Origin: an uncultured Azospirillum sp. | GTDB taxonomy: Bacteria > Pseudomonadota > Alphaproteobacteria > RF32 > CAG-239 | Assembly (NCBI GenBank): GCA_900539605.1 | Contig: UQCS01000015.1 | Location: 1 to 36,044 of the forward strand | Reading direction: 5' to 3' | DNA: 36,044 bases | The notes under the pieces: generated by a model | Told to the model about the DNA's origin: nothing | What the model saw: the letters and a program-made list of their open reading frames with translations, nothing else | Databases searched by the model: none | Shown here: piece by piece, positions 25,268 to 34,045 of the stretch | How the letters are laid out: each line of letters starts with the position of its first letter | Position numbering within the stretch: the first letter of the stretch is position 1 | Translations under genes and position numbers: made by a program

Positions 25268-25609
25268 ATGCGCAGAGTTTGGACATTTTTGCTGACAGCG
25301 GCTTTTGTCTTCGCAGCGTTTTCCGCTCAGGCGGGAGTACGGTTCATTACCGACGTTCCGCAAAATACCGTTCAGGGAAAACTGCCGTCGGCCTATGCCA
25401 AATCCCAAGGCAAACGCGACTGTCAATCCGCCGGTTACAACAAAACCTCCTGCAGCGAAGACGAATACCTGGTCAAACGCTGTCCCTATGACGGACGCTA
25501 TTACAAGGCTTGTTGCAGCAAAGAATACTCTCACTCCAAGTCATATTGTCTGAGTCGCGGCAAAAAACCCAGCCGCCGATCCTGCGAAGGACTGTATGCC
25601 TGCGAATAA
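25268..25609 (+). CDS. Secreted Cys-rich protein, 113 residues
   Basis: An N-terminal signal peptide (MRRVWTFLLTAAFVFAAFSA, likely cut after QAG or AQA) leads a basic, Cys-rich domain. The Cys order is C-x9-C, then RCPYDGRYYKACCSKEYS, then two to three more Cys near the end. The CPY-x2-Y-x2-CC-x-KEYS pattern is repeated in the large protein that starts at 25958, so they share a domain. Disulphide bonding in the periplasm or outside is likely. No known family is recognised. It has its own promoter and terminator. Confidence 0.75.
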   Translation: MRRVWTFLLTAAFVFAAFSAQAGVRFITDVPQNTVQGKLPSAYAKSQGKRDCQSAGYNKTSCSEDEYLVKRCPYDGRYYKACCSKEYSHSKSYCLSRGKKPSRRSCEGLYACE

Positions 25610-25623
25610 ATAACTGATACTCT

Positions 25624-25656
25624 AAAAACACCCTTCTCGCCGAAGGGTGTTTTTTT
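25624..25656 (+). terminator. Terminator of the small Cys-rich gene
   Basis: AAAACACCCTTC pairs with GAAGGGTGTTTT around a 5-nt loop, followed by T. Confidence 0.85.
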
Positions 25657-25957
25657 ATGTAACCCGGCAGCACCATCTGACGTCTGTTCCGCTTTATCTC
25701 TCCCCGCTTCCCGCCGGTTGCCGGCAAATACGGCTTCTTTGCGACGGCAGGATCTTTTTTTTGGTTTTGACATTTTTGATAACGAATTGATTTTATTGAT
25801 GTTTTTAGCCGTAAGACGTGTTGCAAAAAAAGGTACGTTATTTTGCATCAGAAATCAAGACCAAAAATCAAGGGATAGCGAAGAAAAAAATCCTCTTATT
25901 TTAACGTACAATATTTTCAATCACCTGTGCTAACCAAGATAATAAAGGGGAAGGGTA

Positions 25958-28153
25958 ATGAAAATATCGGGTAAAATTTGGGCAGTATGCATGCTGTTGG
26001 CATGCGGCTGCGTTTGCAGTGCCGGTAACGTTTCGGCCAAAGTCTGTTTCGTCGGCGATCCTGATTGTGCCGGCGGTGCCGATTTCGGGGACTATGTCGA
26101 TCCGGCAGCAGACGGAGAACTCTGCAAAAAAGAAGGGTATATTCTTAAAACAGACTGCGAAGCCAACCCGGCCAAACATATCACCGGCTATTGTCCGTAC
26201 AACGCCAACTATGTGATGTGTTGCGGCAAAGAATATTCCTACGATTTGTGTTTATATCCCTTAGTTTCCGACGGCAAATGCGGCAACCGGCACAAATGTG
26301 TCTGCGACTCAAAGTTTCCCTTCAATGACAATTACAGCGAAACTTCGTGCAAAATAAAATATCCCGGCAGCGTTGCCGACGGCGGTTCTTGCGTTCAGAC
26401 AACTTACAATGCCGCCAGCAATTCCGGCAAAACCGATATCTATTTTTCGGAATGTATCTGTAATCCCGCCTCTTATCCGTTTTTGCGCGAAGACTGCACT
26501 AACGGAACCGAACCTTCTGACGAAGGATGTACCGGTACCGACCGGATCACCCGTTATTCGTCTTGTATCTGCAATCGTGAAAAATATCAATTTGCCGCCG
26601 GCGACTGCGAATTCGGAGGCAACCTCGACAAGAAAGAATATTATTGCATTCAGGGCGGTTCCTATTTCTTTACTCAATGCTACAATTGCGATGCCTTTCC
26701 GGCAACTTCGCTTGACCATGTGAAAGGGGGCGAAGGCGTCGGCTACAAAAAATGCACTTACGGCAACCGCTACCAGATCTTGCAATGCGAAGCTGGATAC
26801 CGTCCCGGTAAAGACGGCGACAACTGCCGGGAACTGACTTGCGAAGAGGCTGTTGACGAATGGCTGACCACCTATCCGGAACAAAAGGCAAGATACACCC
26901 TGCTGGCAAGTCCGCAAAATATTCAGGACAGCAAACTGGTTAACGCTACCAGCAACGCATCCAATATTAAAACTCAGAATGTTATTTTAGCCGACAATCA
27001 GCAGCTTGCCAAAATTTATGCCGGCATCAATTACTACGGTGCCAGCGCCTTTGGAAAACTACGGGGCGGCTATATGGCCGAACGCTGCAAAACCCGTCCG
27101 AACATTGTTTACACCTCAAGCAACAACGGTTTTTGGATTCCGTCTCATTCACCGTTTAACTGGGGCTCGTCCACCAAAGGAAAAGTCAAATTATACGGCT
27201 TAAAACTGGATATGAGCAAATTTAACGGAACTTTCCAAACTGCATACGGCATTGAGGCAACAAATGTCGATATCACGGCAAGAAACTGGACAATTCCGGC
27301 AACCGTCGACTATGCGCCGCGTTTTGTCTACGACAAAAGCTATGACAACGAAGGCTATGAGGCGATGCCGGCAATCAACATTAGCGGAACGCTGACAATC
27401 CAAAGCAAAGCAACTTTTGACGGCATGTCTTTTAACAAAGAAGACGCTTATGCCGGCCGTGGCTGGATGGATATCCAAGTACCGTCTTCTTATAAGGAAC
27501 AAACCATGGTCACTTTCGGCTTCAAAGAAGATCAAGAGTTTAAAATCGGATCTGTTTATATGTATCCAATCAATGATGACCGTTTTACTGATTATAATGC
27601 TAAATTAGTATTTGCAGGACCAACTTCTGAGAATCCAGCAAATGTTTATACCAAATTAAATTTAGGATATAATTCAAATGTAAATAAAAGATCTCATAAT
27701 ATGATTACTGAGCTTTCAGGACATTTGGTTTGGAATTTGTATAAAGGCAGCAGTACATACCCGATAAGTTTATCTACAGGAAGTAAAATTTATTCTACAA
27801 ATTTTGGATCTGGAGAGTATGCTAAAATAAAAAAAGGAAGCGATACGTATTGGTCATCATGTCAAGCAGCCAATGAGCAGTTAACAGAAAGAAAAGCAAA
27901 ATATTTTCCAGGATGCAAAACAAAACGATATTGTGACAGGTACAGTGGTAATGAGGTTTATTTTGCCTGTAAAGCGACCCCTCAGGGAATAACGACAACT
28001 TGGAATGGAACCAGCGGTTTTTATTGGTATTCGAAAGGAAGTACTTATAAAGATGGATGGTGTTCTTCGCCCAGTCAACCGACAATCAGTATCTCAAGTG
28101 ATTGTAAAGTTAAATCTGGATGTGCGGATCAAAATTTAATGACTTGTAATTAA
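25958..28153 (+). CDS. Large secreted Cys-rich protein, 731 residues, mosaic
   Basis: The N-terminus MKISGKIWAVCMLLACGCVC is a signal peptide; cleavage after VSA or lipidation at LLAC are both possible. Residues 35-290 are very Cys-rich, with CPYNANYVMCCGKEYS matching the small protein upstream and repeats of the type C-x-CN-x(4)-YPF/YQF. Residues 300-520 look beta-rich (YAGINYYGASAFGKLRGGYM; INISGTLTIQSKATFDGMSF). From about codon 525 the DNA falls from about 48% to 25-30% GC within the frame, and the C-terminal part regains Cys (WSSCQAAN, CKTKRYC). An adhesin-like or surface role is a guess. A strong GGGGAAGGG precedes the ATG. Confidence 0.75.
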   Translation: MKISGKIWAVCMLLACGCVCSAGNVSAKVCFVGDPDCAGGADFGDYVDPAADGELCKKEGYILKTDCEANPAKHITGYCPYNANYVMCCGKEYSYDLCLYPLVSDGKCGNRHKCVCDSKFPFNDNYSETSCKIKYPGSVADGGSCVQTTYNAASNSGKTDIYFSECICNPASYPFLREDCTNGTEPSDEGCTGTDRITRYSSCICNREKYQFAAGDCEFGGNLDKKEYYCIQGGSYFFTQCYNCDAFPATSLDHVKGGEGVGYKKCTYGNRYQILQCEAGYRPGKDGDNCRELTCEEAVDEWLTTYPEQKARYTLLASPQNIQDSKLVNATSNASNIKTQNVILADNQQLAKIYAGINYYGASAFGKLRGGYMAERCKTRPNIVYTSSNNGFWIPSHSPFNWGSSTKGKVKLYGLKLDMSKFNGTFQTAYGIEATNVDITARNWTIPATVDYAPRFVYDKSYDNEGYEAMPAINISGTLTIQSKATFDGMSFNKEDAYAGRGWMDIQVPSSYKEQTMVTFGFKEDQEFKIGSVYMYPINDDRFTDYNAKLVFAGPTSENPANVYTKLNLGYNSNVNKRSHNMITELSGHLVWNLYKGSSTYPISLSTGSKIYSTNFGSGEYAKIKKGSDTYWSSCQAANEQLTERKAKYFPGCKTKRYCDRYSGNEVYFACKATPQGITTTWNGTSGFYWYSKGSTYKDGWCSSPSQPTISISSDCKVKSGCADQNLMTCN

Positions 28154-28492
28154 TTCTTATCCCCGCCCGCGTTGGGAGGGAAGTCTCCCGGCGGCAAATC
28201 CCCTTTAAGGGCGGGGCCCTCAATACGGGGCGGGAGGAAAAACTTGAGATCAAAGTTTTTCTTCCCGCGGATCCCGGGTTTTGCTTGAGCACGGCAATAA
28301 AGAAGAAGTCTCCCGGACTATAAACGGCCAAGTTTATACCAAATTATTATCTGCAACTATTGAACTTATTAAATAACGAGAGTAAAGGACGTAAAGTCAA
28401 TTCGCCCTCTGAGCTCAAAAAGTGCAGTTTTCAAAGAAAAAACAGTAAGAAAAGCAAAAAATAATTGTCAAACTTTTTAAAACCTTTTTTAT
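28154..28492. repeat. GC-rich intergenic sequence with internal repeats
   Basis: No gene is supported. GAAGTCTCCCGG occurs at 28180-28191 and again at 28305-28316. Between them lie G/C-rich inverted segments (GGGAG/CTCCC, CCCC/GGGG). A 73-codon minus-strand frame here has low-complexity Pro/Arg-rich content and no Shine-Dalgarno, so I do not call it. The look is that of an interspersed intergenic repeat. The last 100 bases are AT-rich and lead into the lipoprotein gene. Confidence 0.45.
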
Positions 28493-29752
28493 ATGAAAAC
28501 AAACAAGTTTATGCAATTCATGGCAGCAGCTGTCGTGGTTTGCGGTATGTTGACGATGACTTCGTGCGAGAAGGACGATTACGAACTTCCGGAAGTTATC
28601 GAAAGTGAAGTTTACGAGAGCGGCGTTTCTTCGGAAGTAAAGTCGCAATCGGGAACGGAAGGCACCCAACTGAGCTACGAGTCGTGGATCATGGTCAAGG
28701 GGATCACCCGCGCCAGCTTCGACAACAAGGTCTCGGTTACTCTCAACAATCAGTTGAACAATGTCGACAGTGTGATCACTGTGCAAAGCTTCGAACTCGG
28801 CGAATATACAACCGATATTGATTATCAGTCTATCGCTCAGCGCACCGAAGGTTTCGTTACCGTTACCGACTCGGTGCTGGTGTATCAGGTGATTTTTGAT
28901 CAGTTTTCGTTTGCCTATAACCTGCAGTTTGAAGTTCCGGTTTATAACGACGGCGTGACCAAACAGACCATGCCCTACCACCGTTACGGAAACATCAAGG
29001 ACAACGGCTATACCCTGGAGGAAATGGACTTTTTGGTCGAAGCTTCCGACAACGGCATGGAATACGTCTATTTGCGCAAATTGCTCTCACACTCGCTGAC
29101 GGTCGAATTTAACGGCTGTGAATACACCTTAACTGCAAAAATAGAATTGCGACGCAACCTCGGAACAGCACCTCGGATTGTCAAGTCCGAAGTTCTGGAA
29201 GACGGCAAAGATATTCTGCAATCAGGTGTTTTCGGCGCGCTTTCCGAAGTTCATTATCAATCGTGGATTAAGGTAAAGCAGTTTTGGTCCGACGGCAACG
29301 TGGTCGAAAAAACTTATACCAACCGGTGCGCGGTAGAGATTTCGCTCAATACCGAATCCAAGATGTATAAAATTTTGCCCGACATCGAAATCATACGGGA
29401 AAAAGCGGCGACGGTTACGGGAGAAACCGAAGAAACCGCATTCGGATCCGAAACCGAATATATCCGAAGCTATGTGACCCACAAGTCTTATGAAATAAAA
29501 TACAATTATTTCACTTTGACGTACCTGTTTCAGGATATGGTTCCCGTCTATGACGACAATGTCACCCGCCATCAAATGCCGAACTATCAGTTTGACCAAA
29601 TCAGCGATAGCTTCCACCTGTCTGAGCGTGCCGACGACTATGTCAACGGAAATCCGGCATTCGGCTATATTTTCTATTCGAAACTGTCTTTCAAATTCGG
29701 CAATATTGAAAGCTCTTTCGACGAGGACATATCGCTGTATGTGCTGAAGTAA
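28493..29752 (+). CDS. Bacteroidetes-type lipoprotein with internal duplication
   Basis: A lipoprotein signal (MKTNKFMQFMAAAVVVCGML then TMTSC) has the lipid Cys near residue 25, followed by EKDDYELPE. Ser-Cys with an acidic KDD run is the Bacteroidetes surface-lipoprotein style. No Shine-Dalgarno precedes the ATG, only an AT-rich leader, also typical of that phylum. The 419 residues hold two related halves: SYESWIMVKG...VPVYNDGVTKQTMP and HYQSWIKVKQ...VPVYDDNVTRHQMP. Function is unknown. In an otherwise alphaproteobacterial setting, transfer is likely (inference). A bidirectional terminator follows. Confidence 0.8.
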   Translation: MKTNKFMQFMAAAVVVCGMLTMTSCEKDDYELPEVIESEVYESGVSSEVKSQSGTEGTQLSYESWIMVKGITRASFDNKVSVTLNNQLNNVDSVITVQSFELGEYTTDIDYQSIAQRTEGFVTVTDSVLVYQVIFDQFSFAYNLQFEVPVYNDGVTKQTMPYHRYGNIKDNGYTLEEMDFLVEASDNGMEYVYLRKLLSHSLTVEFNGCEYTLTAKIELRRNLGTAPRIVKSEVLEDGKDILQSGVFGALSEVHYQSWIKVKQFWSDGNVVEKTYTNRCAVEISLNTESKMYKILPDIEIIREKAATVTGETEETAFGSETEYIRSYVTHKSYEIKYNYFTLTYLFQDMVPVYDDNVTRHQMPNYQFDQISDSFHLSERADDYVNGNPAFGYIFYSKLSFKFGNIESSFDEDISLYVLK

Positions 29753-29776
29753 ATGAGCCTTGCCAAGGCTTATGCC

Positions 29777-29808
29777 AAGAAACCCCGGTCACAAGCCGGG
29801 GTTTTCTT
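29777..29808. terminator. Bidirectional terminator between the lipoprotein gene and ettA
   Basis: AAACCCCGG pairs with CCGGGGTTT around a 7-nt loop, flanked by AAGA and TCTT. It lies between two convergent genes. Confidence 0.85.
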
Positions 29809-29829
29809 CTTTGATGCTTCAGCCGGAAA

Positions 29830-31509
29830 TTATCGTTCCAACGGCTTAAACTTCATTGCATGCGGATTGCAGGCATCTTCGCCCAAACGGCGTATCTTGT
29901 CCTTTTCGTATTCTTCAAAGTTGCCTTCAAACCATTCGACATGCCCGTTGCCTTCATAGGCAAGGATATGAGTGGCCAGACGGTCAAGAAACCAACGGTC
30001 GTGCGAAGTCACCAAAACACAACCCGGATAAGTCATAATGCCTTCCTCCAGTGATCTCAGGGTGTCGACATCCAAATCGTTGGTCGGTTCGTCGAGCATG
30101 ATCACGTTGGCGCCTTTGCGCAGCATCTTCGCCAAATGGACACGGTTGCGTTCGCCGCCCGACAATTGCCCGACTTTTTTCTGCTGATCGCCGCCTTTGA
30201 AATTGAACTGGCCGACATAGGCGCGGGACGGAAATTCTTTTTTGCCGAGCGTAATCATATCCAACCCGTCAGAAATTTCTTCCCACACGTTTTTGTCCGG
30301 ATTCAACTCATCGCGGCTTTGGTCAACATAACCCAAATCGACGGTATCACCGATCCGTATCGTTCCGGCATCCGGTTTTTCTTGCCCGGTAATCATGCGA
30401 AACAGTGTTGTTTTCCCGGCACCGTTAGGACCGATAATGCCGACAATTGCCCCCTTCGGAATTTTGAAAGACAGATCGTCAATCAAGACACGATCACCAT
30501 ACCCTTTGCTGATATGTTCAGCCTCAATCACCAGATCACCGAGACGTTCGGTCATCGGAATATTGATGTTGGCGGTGGTAATCTTGTCTTTCGAAGCCGC
30601 CTGCAACAGCTCGTCATAGGCATTGATACGCGCTTTTGACTTGGCCTGACGGGCTTTGGGGTTTTTGCGAATCCATTCCAACTCGTTGGCCAACGTACGC
30701 TGACGGGCGGTTTCTTCCTTTTCTTCCTGTTCCAGACGTTTGCGTTTTTGTTCCAACCACGAAGAATAATTTCCTTCATAAGGAATGCCCTGTCCGCGGT
30801 CAATTTCCAGAATCCAACCGGTGACATTGTCAAGGAAATAACGGTCGTGAGTAACCATTACTACGGTTCCGGCATAATTCTGCAAATGTTTTTCCAACCA
30901 GGCGACCGATTCGGCATCCAAATGGTTGGTCGGTTCGTCCAGCAGCAGCATATCCGGTTTTTGCAGCAGCAAGCGGCATAAGGCCACACGGCGTTTTTCT
31001 CCGCCGGAAAGCTTGCCTATTTCGGCATCGGCGGGAGGACAACGCAAAGCATCCATTGCAATCTGAACATTGCGTTCCAAATCCCAACCGTTGCAGGCAT
31101 CGATTTTCTCCTGCAAGTCGGCCTGTTCGTTGATCAGGTCATTCATTTCCTCGTCGCTCATCGGCTCGGCAAAGCGTGCCGAAACTTCTTCAAACTTCTT
31201 AAGCAGATCACGGGTTTCGCCCAAACCGTCCATGATGTTTTCCATTACATTTTTAGCCGGATCAAGTCTCGGTTCCTGTTCCAGATAACCAACTTTAACT
31301 CCGTCGGCGGCCCAGGCTTCGCCGTTAAACTCTTTGTCAACACCGGCCATAATCTTCAGCAAAGTGGACTTTCCGGCCCCGTTAACCCCCAGTACGCCGA
31401 TTTTGGCTCCGGGCAGGAAGGAAAGCGTGATCCCTTTAAACAGTTCTCTGCCTCCCGGAAAAACTTTGGTCAGGTTTTGCATGACGTAAACATACTGGTA
31501 AGATGCCAT
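29830..31509 (-). CDS. ettA: Energy-dependent translational throttle ABC-F protein
   Basis: ABC-F ATPase that binds the ribosomal E site and gates the first peptide bond according to ATP/ADP level. The 559 residues match EttA. There are two ATPase domains: Walker A GVNGAGKST near residue 40 with signature LSGGEKRRVALCRLLL and Walker B MLLLDEPTNHLD; then GPNGAGKTT near 358 with LSGGERNRVHLAKML and VIMLDEPTNDLD. Between them is a charged linker. The C-terminus (GHVEWFEGNFEEYEKDKIRR) is EttA-type rather than Uup-type. AAGGAGATTTATC precedes the ATG. Confidence 0.96.
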   Translation of the reverse strand: MASYQYVYVMQNLTKVFPGGRELFKGITLSFLPGAKIGVLGVNGAGKSTLLKIMAGVDKEFNGEAWAADGVKVGYLEQEPRLDPAKNVMENIMDGLGETRDLLKKFEEVSARFAEPMSDEEMNDLINEQADLQEKIDACNGWDLERNVQIAMDALRCPPADAEIGKLSGGEKRRVALCRLLLQKPDMLLLDEPTNHLDAESVAWLEKHLQNYAGTVVMVTHDRYFLDNVTGWILEIDRGQGIPYEGNYSSWLEQKRKRLEQEEKEETARQRTLANELEWIRKNPKARQAKSKARINAYDELLQAASKDKITTANINIPMTERLGDLVIEAEHISKGYGDRVLIDDLSFKIPKGAIVGIIGPNGAGKTTLFRMITGQEKPDAGTIRIGDTVDLGYVDQSRDELNPDKNVWEEISDGLDMITLGKKEFPSRAYVGQFNFKGGDQQKKVGQLSGGERNRVHLAKMLRKGANVIMLDEPTNDLDVDTLRSLEEGIMTYPGCVLVTSHDRWFLDRLATHILAYEGNGHVEWFEGNFEEYEKDKIRRLGEDACNPHAMKFKPLER

Positions 31510-31545
31510 ATTGATAAATCTCCTTATATTTTTGTTATTAACTGA

Positions 31546-32205
31546 TTATTGGCGTTTAATGTGTCCGATTCCGAAATCTTGCGGCGACACTGCAGCAGCA
31601 GGAGTCCGATACCCCAGATTTTCGGCCGGTACGGCTGCCGTCGGCACCGCCTGCGGTTCTCCGGAAGCACCGGAATGAACCACCGGAACCGTCTGCGTCG
31701 AAGTGTCGGTTTTGATCGTGATGTCGCCGGTTTTTATTTTTTTGCCGCGATCATAAATCTTCTGGGCAGTTGTGCGGTCGTTACGATCCTTGTAAAGCAG
31801 CGTCGCATCATAAGGCTTGCGCGGCGTAAACAATTTGCCGTCGGGCATTTTAATGCTGCCGTCGGCATACAGGGTCGCTTCATAAATCGGCTGGCTGTCA
31901 AACCGGCGGTTGATATCGTCACATCCATAAAAACCATCCGACTGTTTGGCAAAATAGGCATCAGCTTTGGCATTATTATAAGCGTACATTGCACTGGCCT
32001 GAGCCTTGTTGTTCGGCGCTTTGGTAATCAGAATCGCCCGTGCCAGCATTTCAAAGGTCTGAAACTTGGAAGCGCCGCAGGCCATACCCTGCCCGGCAAC
32101 ATAACCAAGCGCTTTCACTTCATCCATATAAGACACTTTCTGGGCATGCGCGCTGCTGCCAAAAACAACTGCCGCCGCCGCGGTAAGCACAAATATTTTT
32201 TTCAT
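31546..32205 (-). CDS. Exported hypothetical protein, 219 residues
   Basis: I start at the Met at 32205 because GAGGAG precedes it and it opens a clear signal peptide (MKKIFVLTAAAAVVFGSSAHA, cut after AHA). The longer in-frame start at 32256 lacks these. The mature part has a helical first half (YVAGQGMACGASKFQTFEML) and a motif GFYGCDDINRRFDSQP near residue 105. A Pro/Ala/Thr-rich, probably disordered tail follows. The two Cys may form a disulphide. No family is recognised. It lies 36 nt upstream of ettA on the same strand. Confidence 0.75.
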   Translation of the reverse strand: MKKIFVLTAAAAVVFGSSAHAQKVSYMDEVKALGYVAGQGMACGASKFQTFEMLARAILITKAPNNKAQASAMYAYNNAKADAYFAKQSDGFYGCDDINRRFDSQPIYEATLYADGSIKMPDGKLFTPRKPYDATLLYKDRNDRTTAQKIYDRGKKIKTGDITIKTDTSTQTVPVVHSGASGEPQAVPTAAVPAENLGYRTPAAAVSPQDFGIGHIKRQ

Positions 32206-32292
32206 CACAACTCCTCGGTTAAAGTTACAGCGTATTATAGGGGAAATATTTTGCAATGCAAAAATAATCTTTGTTTTTTACCAAAAATATGG

Positions 32293-32321
32293 TTGACAAA
32301 CGGCAAGTTTTATCATAAGTT
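32293..32321 (+). promoter_or_regulatory. Promoter of rpmJ
   Basis: TTGACA (32293-32298), 17-nt spacer, TAAGTT (32316-32321). It lies 32 bases before the rpmJ start, behind GAGGAATGTG. Confidence 0.65.
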
Positions 32322-32352
32322 TCAGCAAAACATCTGATATGAGGAATGTGTT

Positions 32353-32478
32353 ATGAAACTTTATAGTTCTTTAAAGACTAAGAAAAACCGCGACAAAGAC
32401 TGCAAGATTGTTCGCCGCAAAGGTCGCATTTTCGTTATTAATAAGAAGAACCCCAAGTTCAAAGCTTGTCAGGGTTAA
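32353..32478 (+). CDS. rpmJ: Ribosomal protein L36 (bL36), type B
   Basis: A 41-residue basic protein of the large subunit reading MKLYSSLKTKKNRDKDCKIV, then RRKGRIFVINKKNPKFKACQG. This is the longer form common in alphaproteobacteria. It lacks the full Cys-Cys-Cys-His zinc site of the short form: only two Cys remain. GAGGAATGTG precedes the ATG at 32353. It is a single-gene unit with its own promoter and terminator. Confidence 0.96.
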   Translation: MKLYSSLKTKKNRDKDCKIVRRKGRIFVINKKNPKFKACQG

Positions 32479-32500
32479 TTTATTGAAGCCTTTCAAATTC

Positions 32501-32527
32501 AGCTCCGCCGCCGCGGAGCTTTTTTTG
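32501..32527 (+). terminator. Terminator of rpmJ
   Basis: AGCTCCGC (32501-32508) pairs with GCGGAGCT (32513-32520), followed by T. Confidence 0.9.
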
Positions 32528-32579
32528 TGCCTTTAAGGATTCGCACATCACAGCTTCTTTTCTCCTTTGCTTTCCGCAC

Positions 32580-32607
32580 AAAAAACGCCCCGGACAAATC
32601 CGGGGCT
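32580..32607 (-). terminator. Terminator of tolB
   Basis: GCCCCGGA (32587-32594) pairs with TCCGGGGC (32599-32606). On the minus strand GTTTTTTG follows. It closes the transcript right after tolB, with no pal gene. Confidence 0.85.
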
Positions 32608-32636
32608 GAAAAACGAGCCGTTTTTTGGGAGAAGGC

Positions 32637-33947
32637 TCAGGGTAAAAGCGGCGACCACGCCGGGTCGGAAGCATCGGCCGGCGTAACGATCATCCGTTCG
32701 TTAAAACCGGTGAGGTCAATCGTATACAGCTTGACCGGCGCATTGCCGCGCGAAGTTCCTTTGTCCTGGCGGAAATACATCAGAACCCGGCCGTTGGGCG
32801 CCCACACCGGCGCTTCGACCAGATAACCGGCGGTCAACAAACGTTCGCCGCTGCCGTCCGGATACATCACGCCGATATAAAACTGGCCGCCCGCCATTTT
32901 GGTAAAGGCAATATAATCACCACGCGGCGACCAAACCGGTGTCGCATAGCGGCCGTTGCCGAAACTGATGCGACGAACGTTACTGCCGTCCACATCCATC
33001 ACATACAACTGCTGATTGCCGCCGCGATCGGAGTTAAACACGATCTGTTTGCCGTCGGGCGAATAGCTGGGAGAAGTGTTGATCGAAGTCCCCGAAGTCA
33101 GCTGGCGGGTCTTATCGGTTTTGAGGTCCAGCTCATAAATATCGGTGGTACTGCCGCGGGCATAGCTGAGCAACAGCTTGGAACTGTCGGGCGAAAATAC
33201 CGGCGCAAAGGTCATACCTTTGAACGCGCCGACCAGCCGCTGCTGCCCGCTCTCAATATCCAGCATATAAACCTTTGGCGTGCTGCCGGCATAAGACAAA
33301 TAGGTAATCTTTTGCAGGTTGGGCGAAAAACGCGGCGTCAGCGCCATCGAAGCGCCGTTGGTCAAAAACTTGTGATTTTCGCCGTCCTGATCCATAATCG
33401 CCAACCGCTTGATGCGCCGGGTTGCCGGGCCGCTTTCGGAAATGTACACGATCCGGGTATCAAAATAGCCTTTTTCACCGGTCAGACGTTCATAAATGGC
33501 ATCGGCAATCACATGGGCAACCCGCCGCCAGTTGTCTTTGGTGGTGGTAAAAGATTGTCCTTTCAGCTGTTCTTCGGCAAAAACATCCCACAGGCGGAAT
33601 TCCACCCGCAGATTGCCAGCATCGATTTCCGAAATGGCGCTCTGCACCAGCGAAACCGCATTGATCGCTTTCCAGTCGCCGAAGCGCGGCAGTTCGTCAA
33701 TCGAGCTGAATTTTTGAATATAGCTGTCTTCGGGAATGATGCGGAAAAGCCCCGAACGCTCAAGATCGGCAATCACCACTTCGCGGATTCGTTCGCCGTA
33801 ATCAGCGGCACTGCCGCTGCCTGACATTTGCGGAAAAGCGATCGGCATCGGTTCGCGCATGGCGCCGTTAACGTCAATTTGCAGTTCGGCGCGGGCGGGC
33901 GAGATCAAAAACCCGAGCGCCAACACAATGTAATATACAATTTTCAT
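32637..33947 (-). CDS. tolB: Tol-Pal system protein TolB
   Basis: Periplasmic beta-propeller of the Tol-Pal envelope system. The 436 residues begin with a signal peptide (MKIVYYIVLALGFLISPARA). The N-terminal domain (FPQMSGSGSAADYGERIREV and FRIIPEDSY) is followed by WD40-like/PD40 blades such as FSPDSSKLLLSYARGSTTDI and YSPDGKQIVFNSDRGGNQQL. The C-terminus DASDPAWSPLLP is typical. AAGGTGTAAG precedes the ATG. pal usually follows tolB, but here a terminator does. Confidence 0.97.
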   Translation of the reverse strand: MKIVYYIVLALGFLISPARAELQIDVNGAMREPMPIAFPQMSGSGSAADYGERIREVVIADLERSGLFRIIPEDSYIQKFSSIDELPRFGDWKAINAVSLVQSAISEIDAGNLRVEFRLWDVFAEEQLKGQSFTTTKDNWRRVAHVIADAIYERLTGEKGYFDTRIVYISESGPATRRIKRLAIMDQDGENHKFLTNGASMALTPRFSPNLQKITYLSYAGSTPKVYMLDIESGQQRLVGAFKGMTFAPVFSPDSSKLLLSYARGSTTDIYELDLKTDKTRQLTSGTSINTSPSYSPDGKQIVFNSDRGGNQQLYVMDVDGSNVRRISFGNGRYATPVWSPRGDYIAFTKMAGGQFYIGVMYPDGSGERLLTAGYLVEAPVWAPNGRVLMYFRQDKGTSRGNAPVKLYTIDLTGFNERMIVTPADASDPAWSPLLP

Positions 33948-34045
33948 CTTACACCTTGGAATTTTAAAGTTTTACTTGTACCATAACATATGTTAACATT
34001 GTTAAAATTTCATTAGCAGGGTCAAAATTTTATAAAGACATAAGT

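Noticed and set aside
26309..26917. Minus-strand 202-codon frame inside the Cys-rich gene
   Set aside because: It is antisense to a signal-peptide-bearing, Cys-patterned protein whose motif recurs next door; the antisense frame has no such support.
28110..28331. Minus-strand 73-codon Pro/Arg-rich frame
   Set aside because: It lies in a GC-rich repeat-bearing spacer, has no ribosome-binding site, and overlaps the end of a convincing gene.
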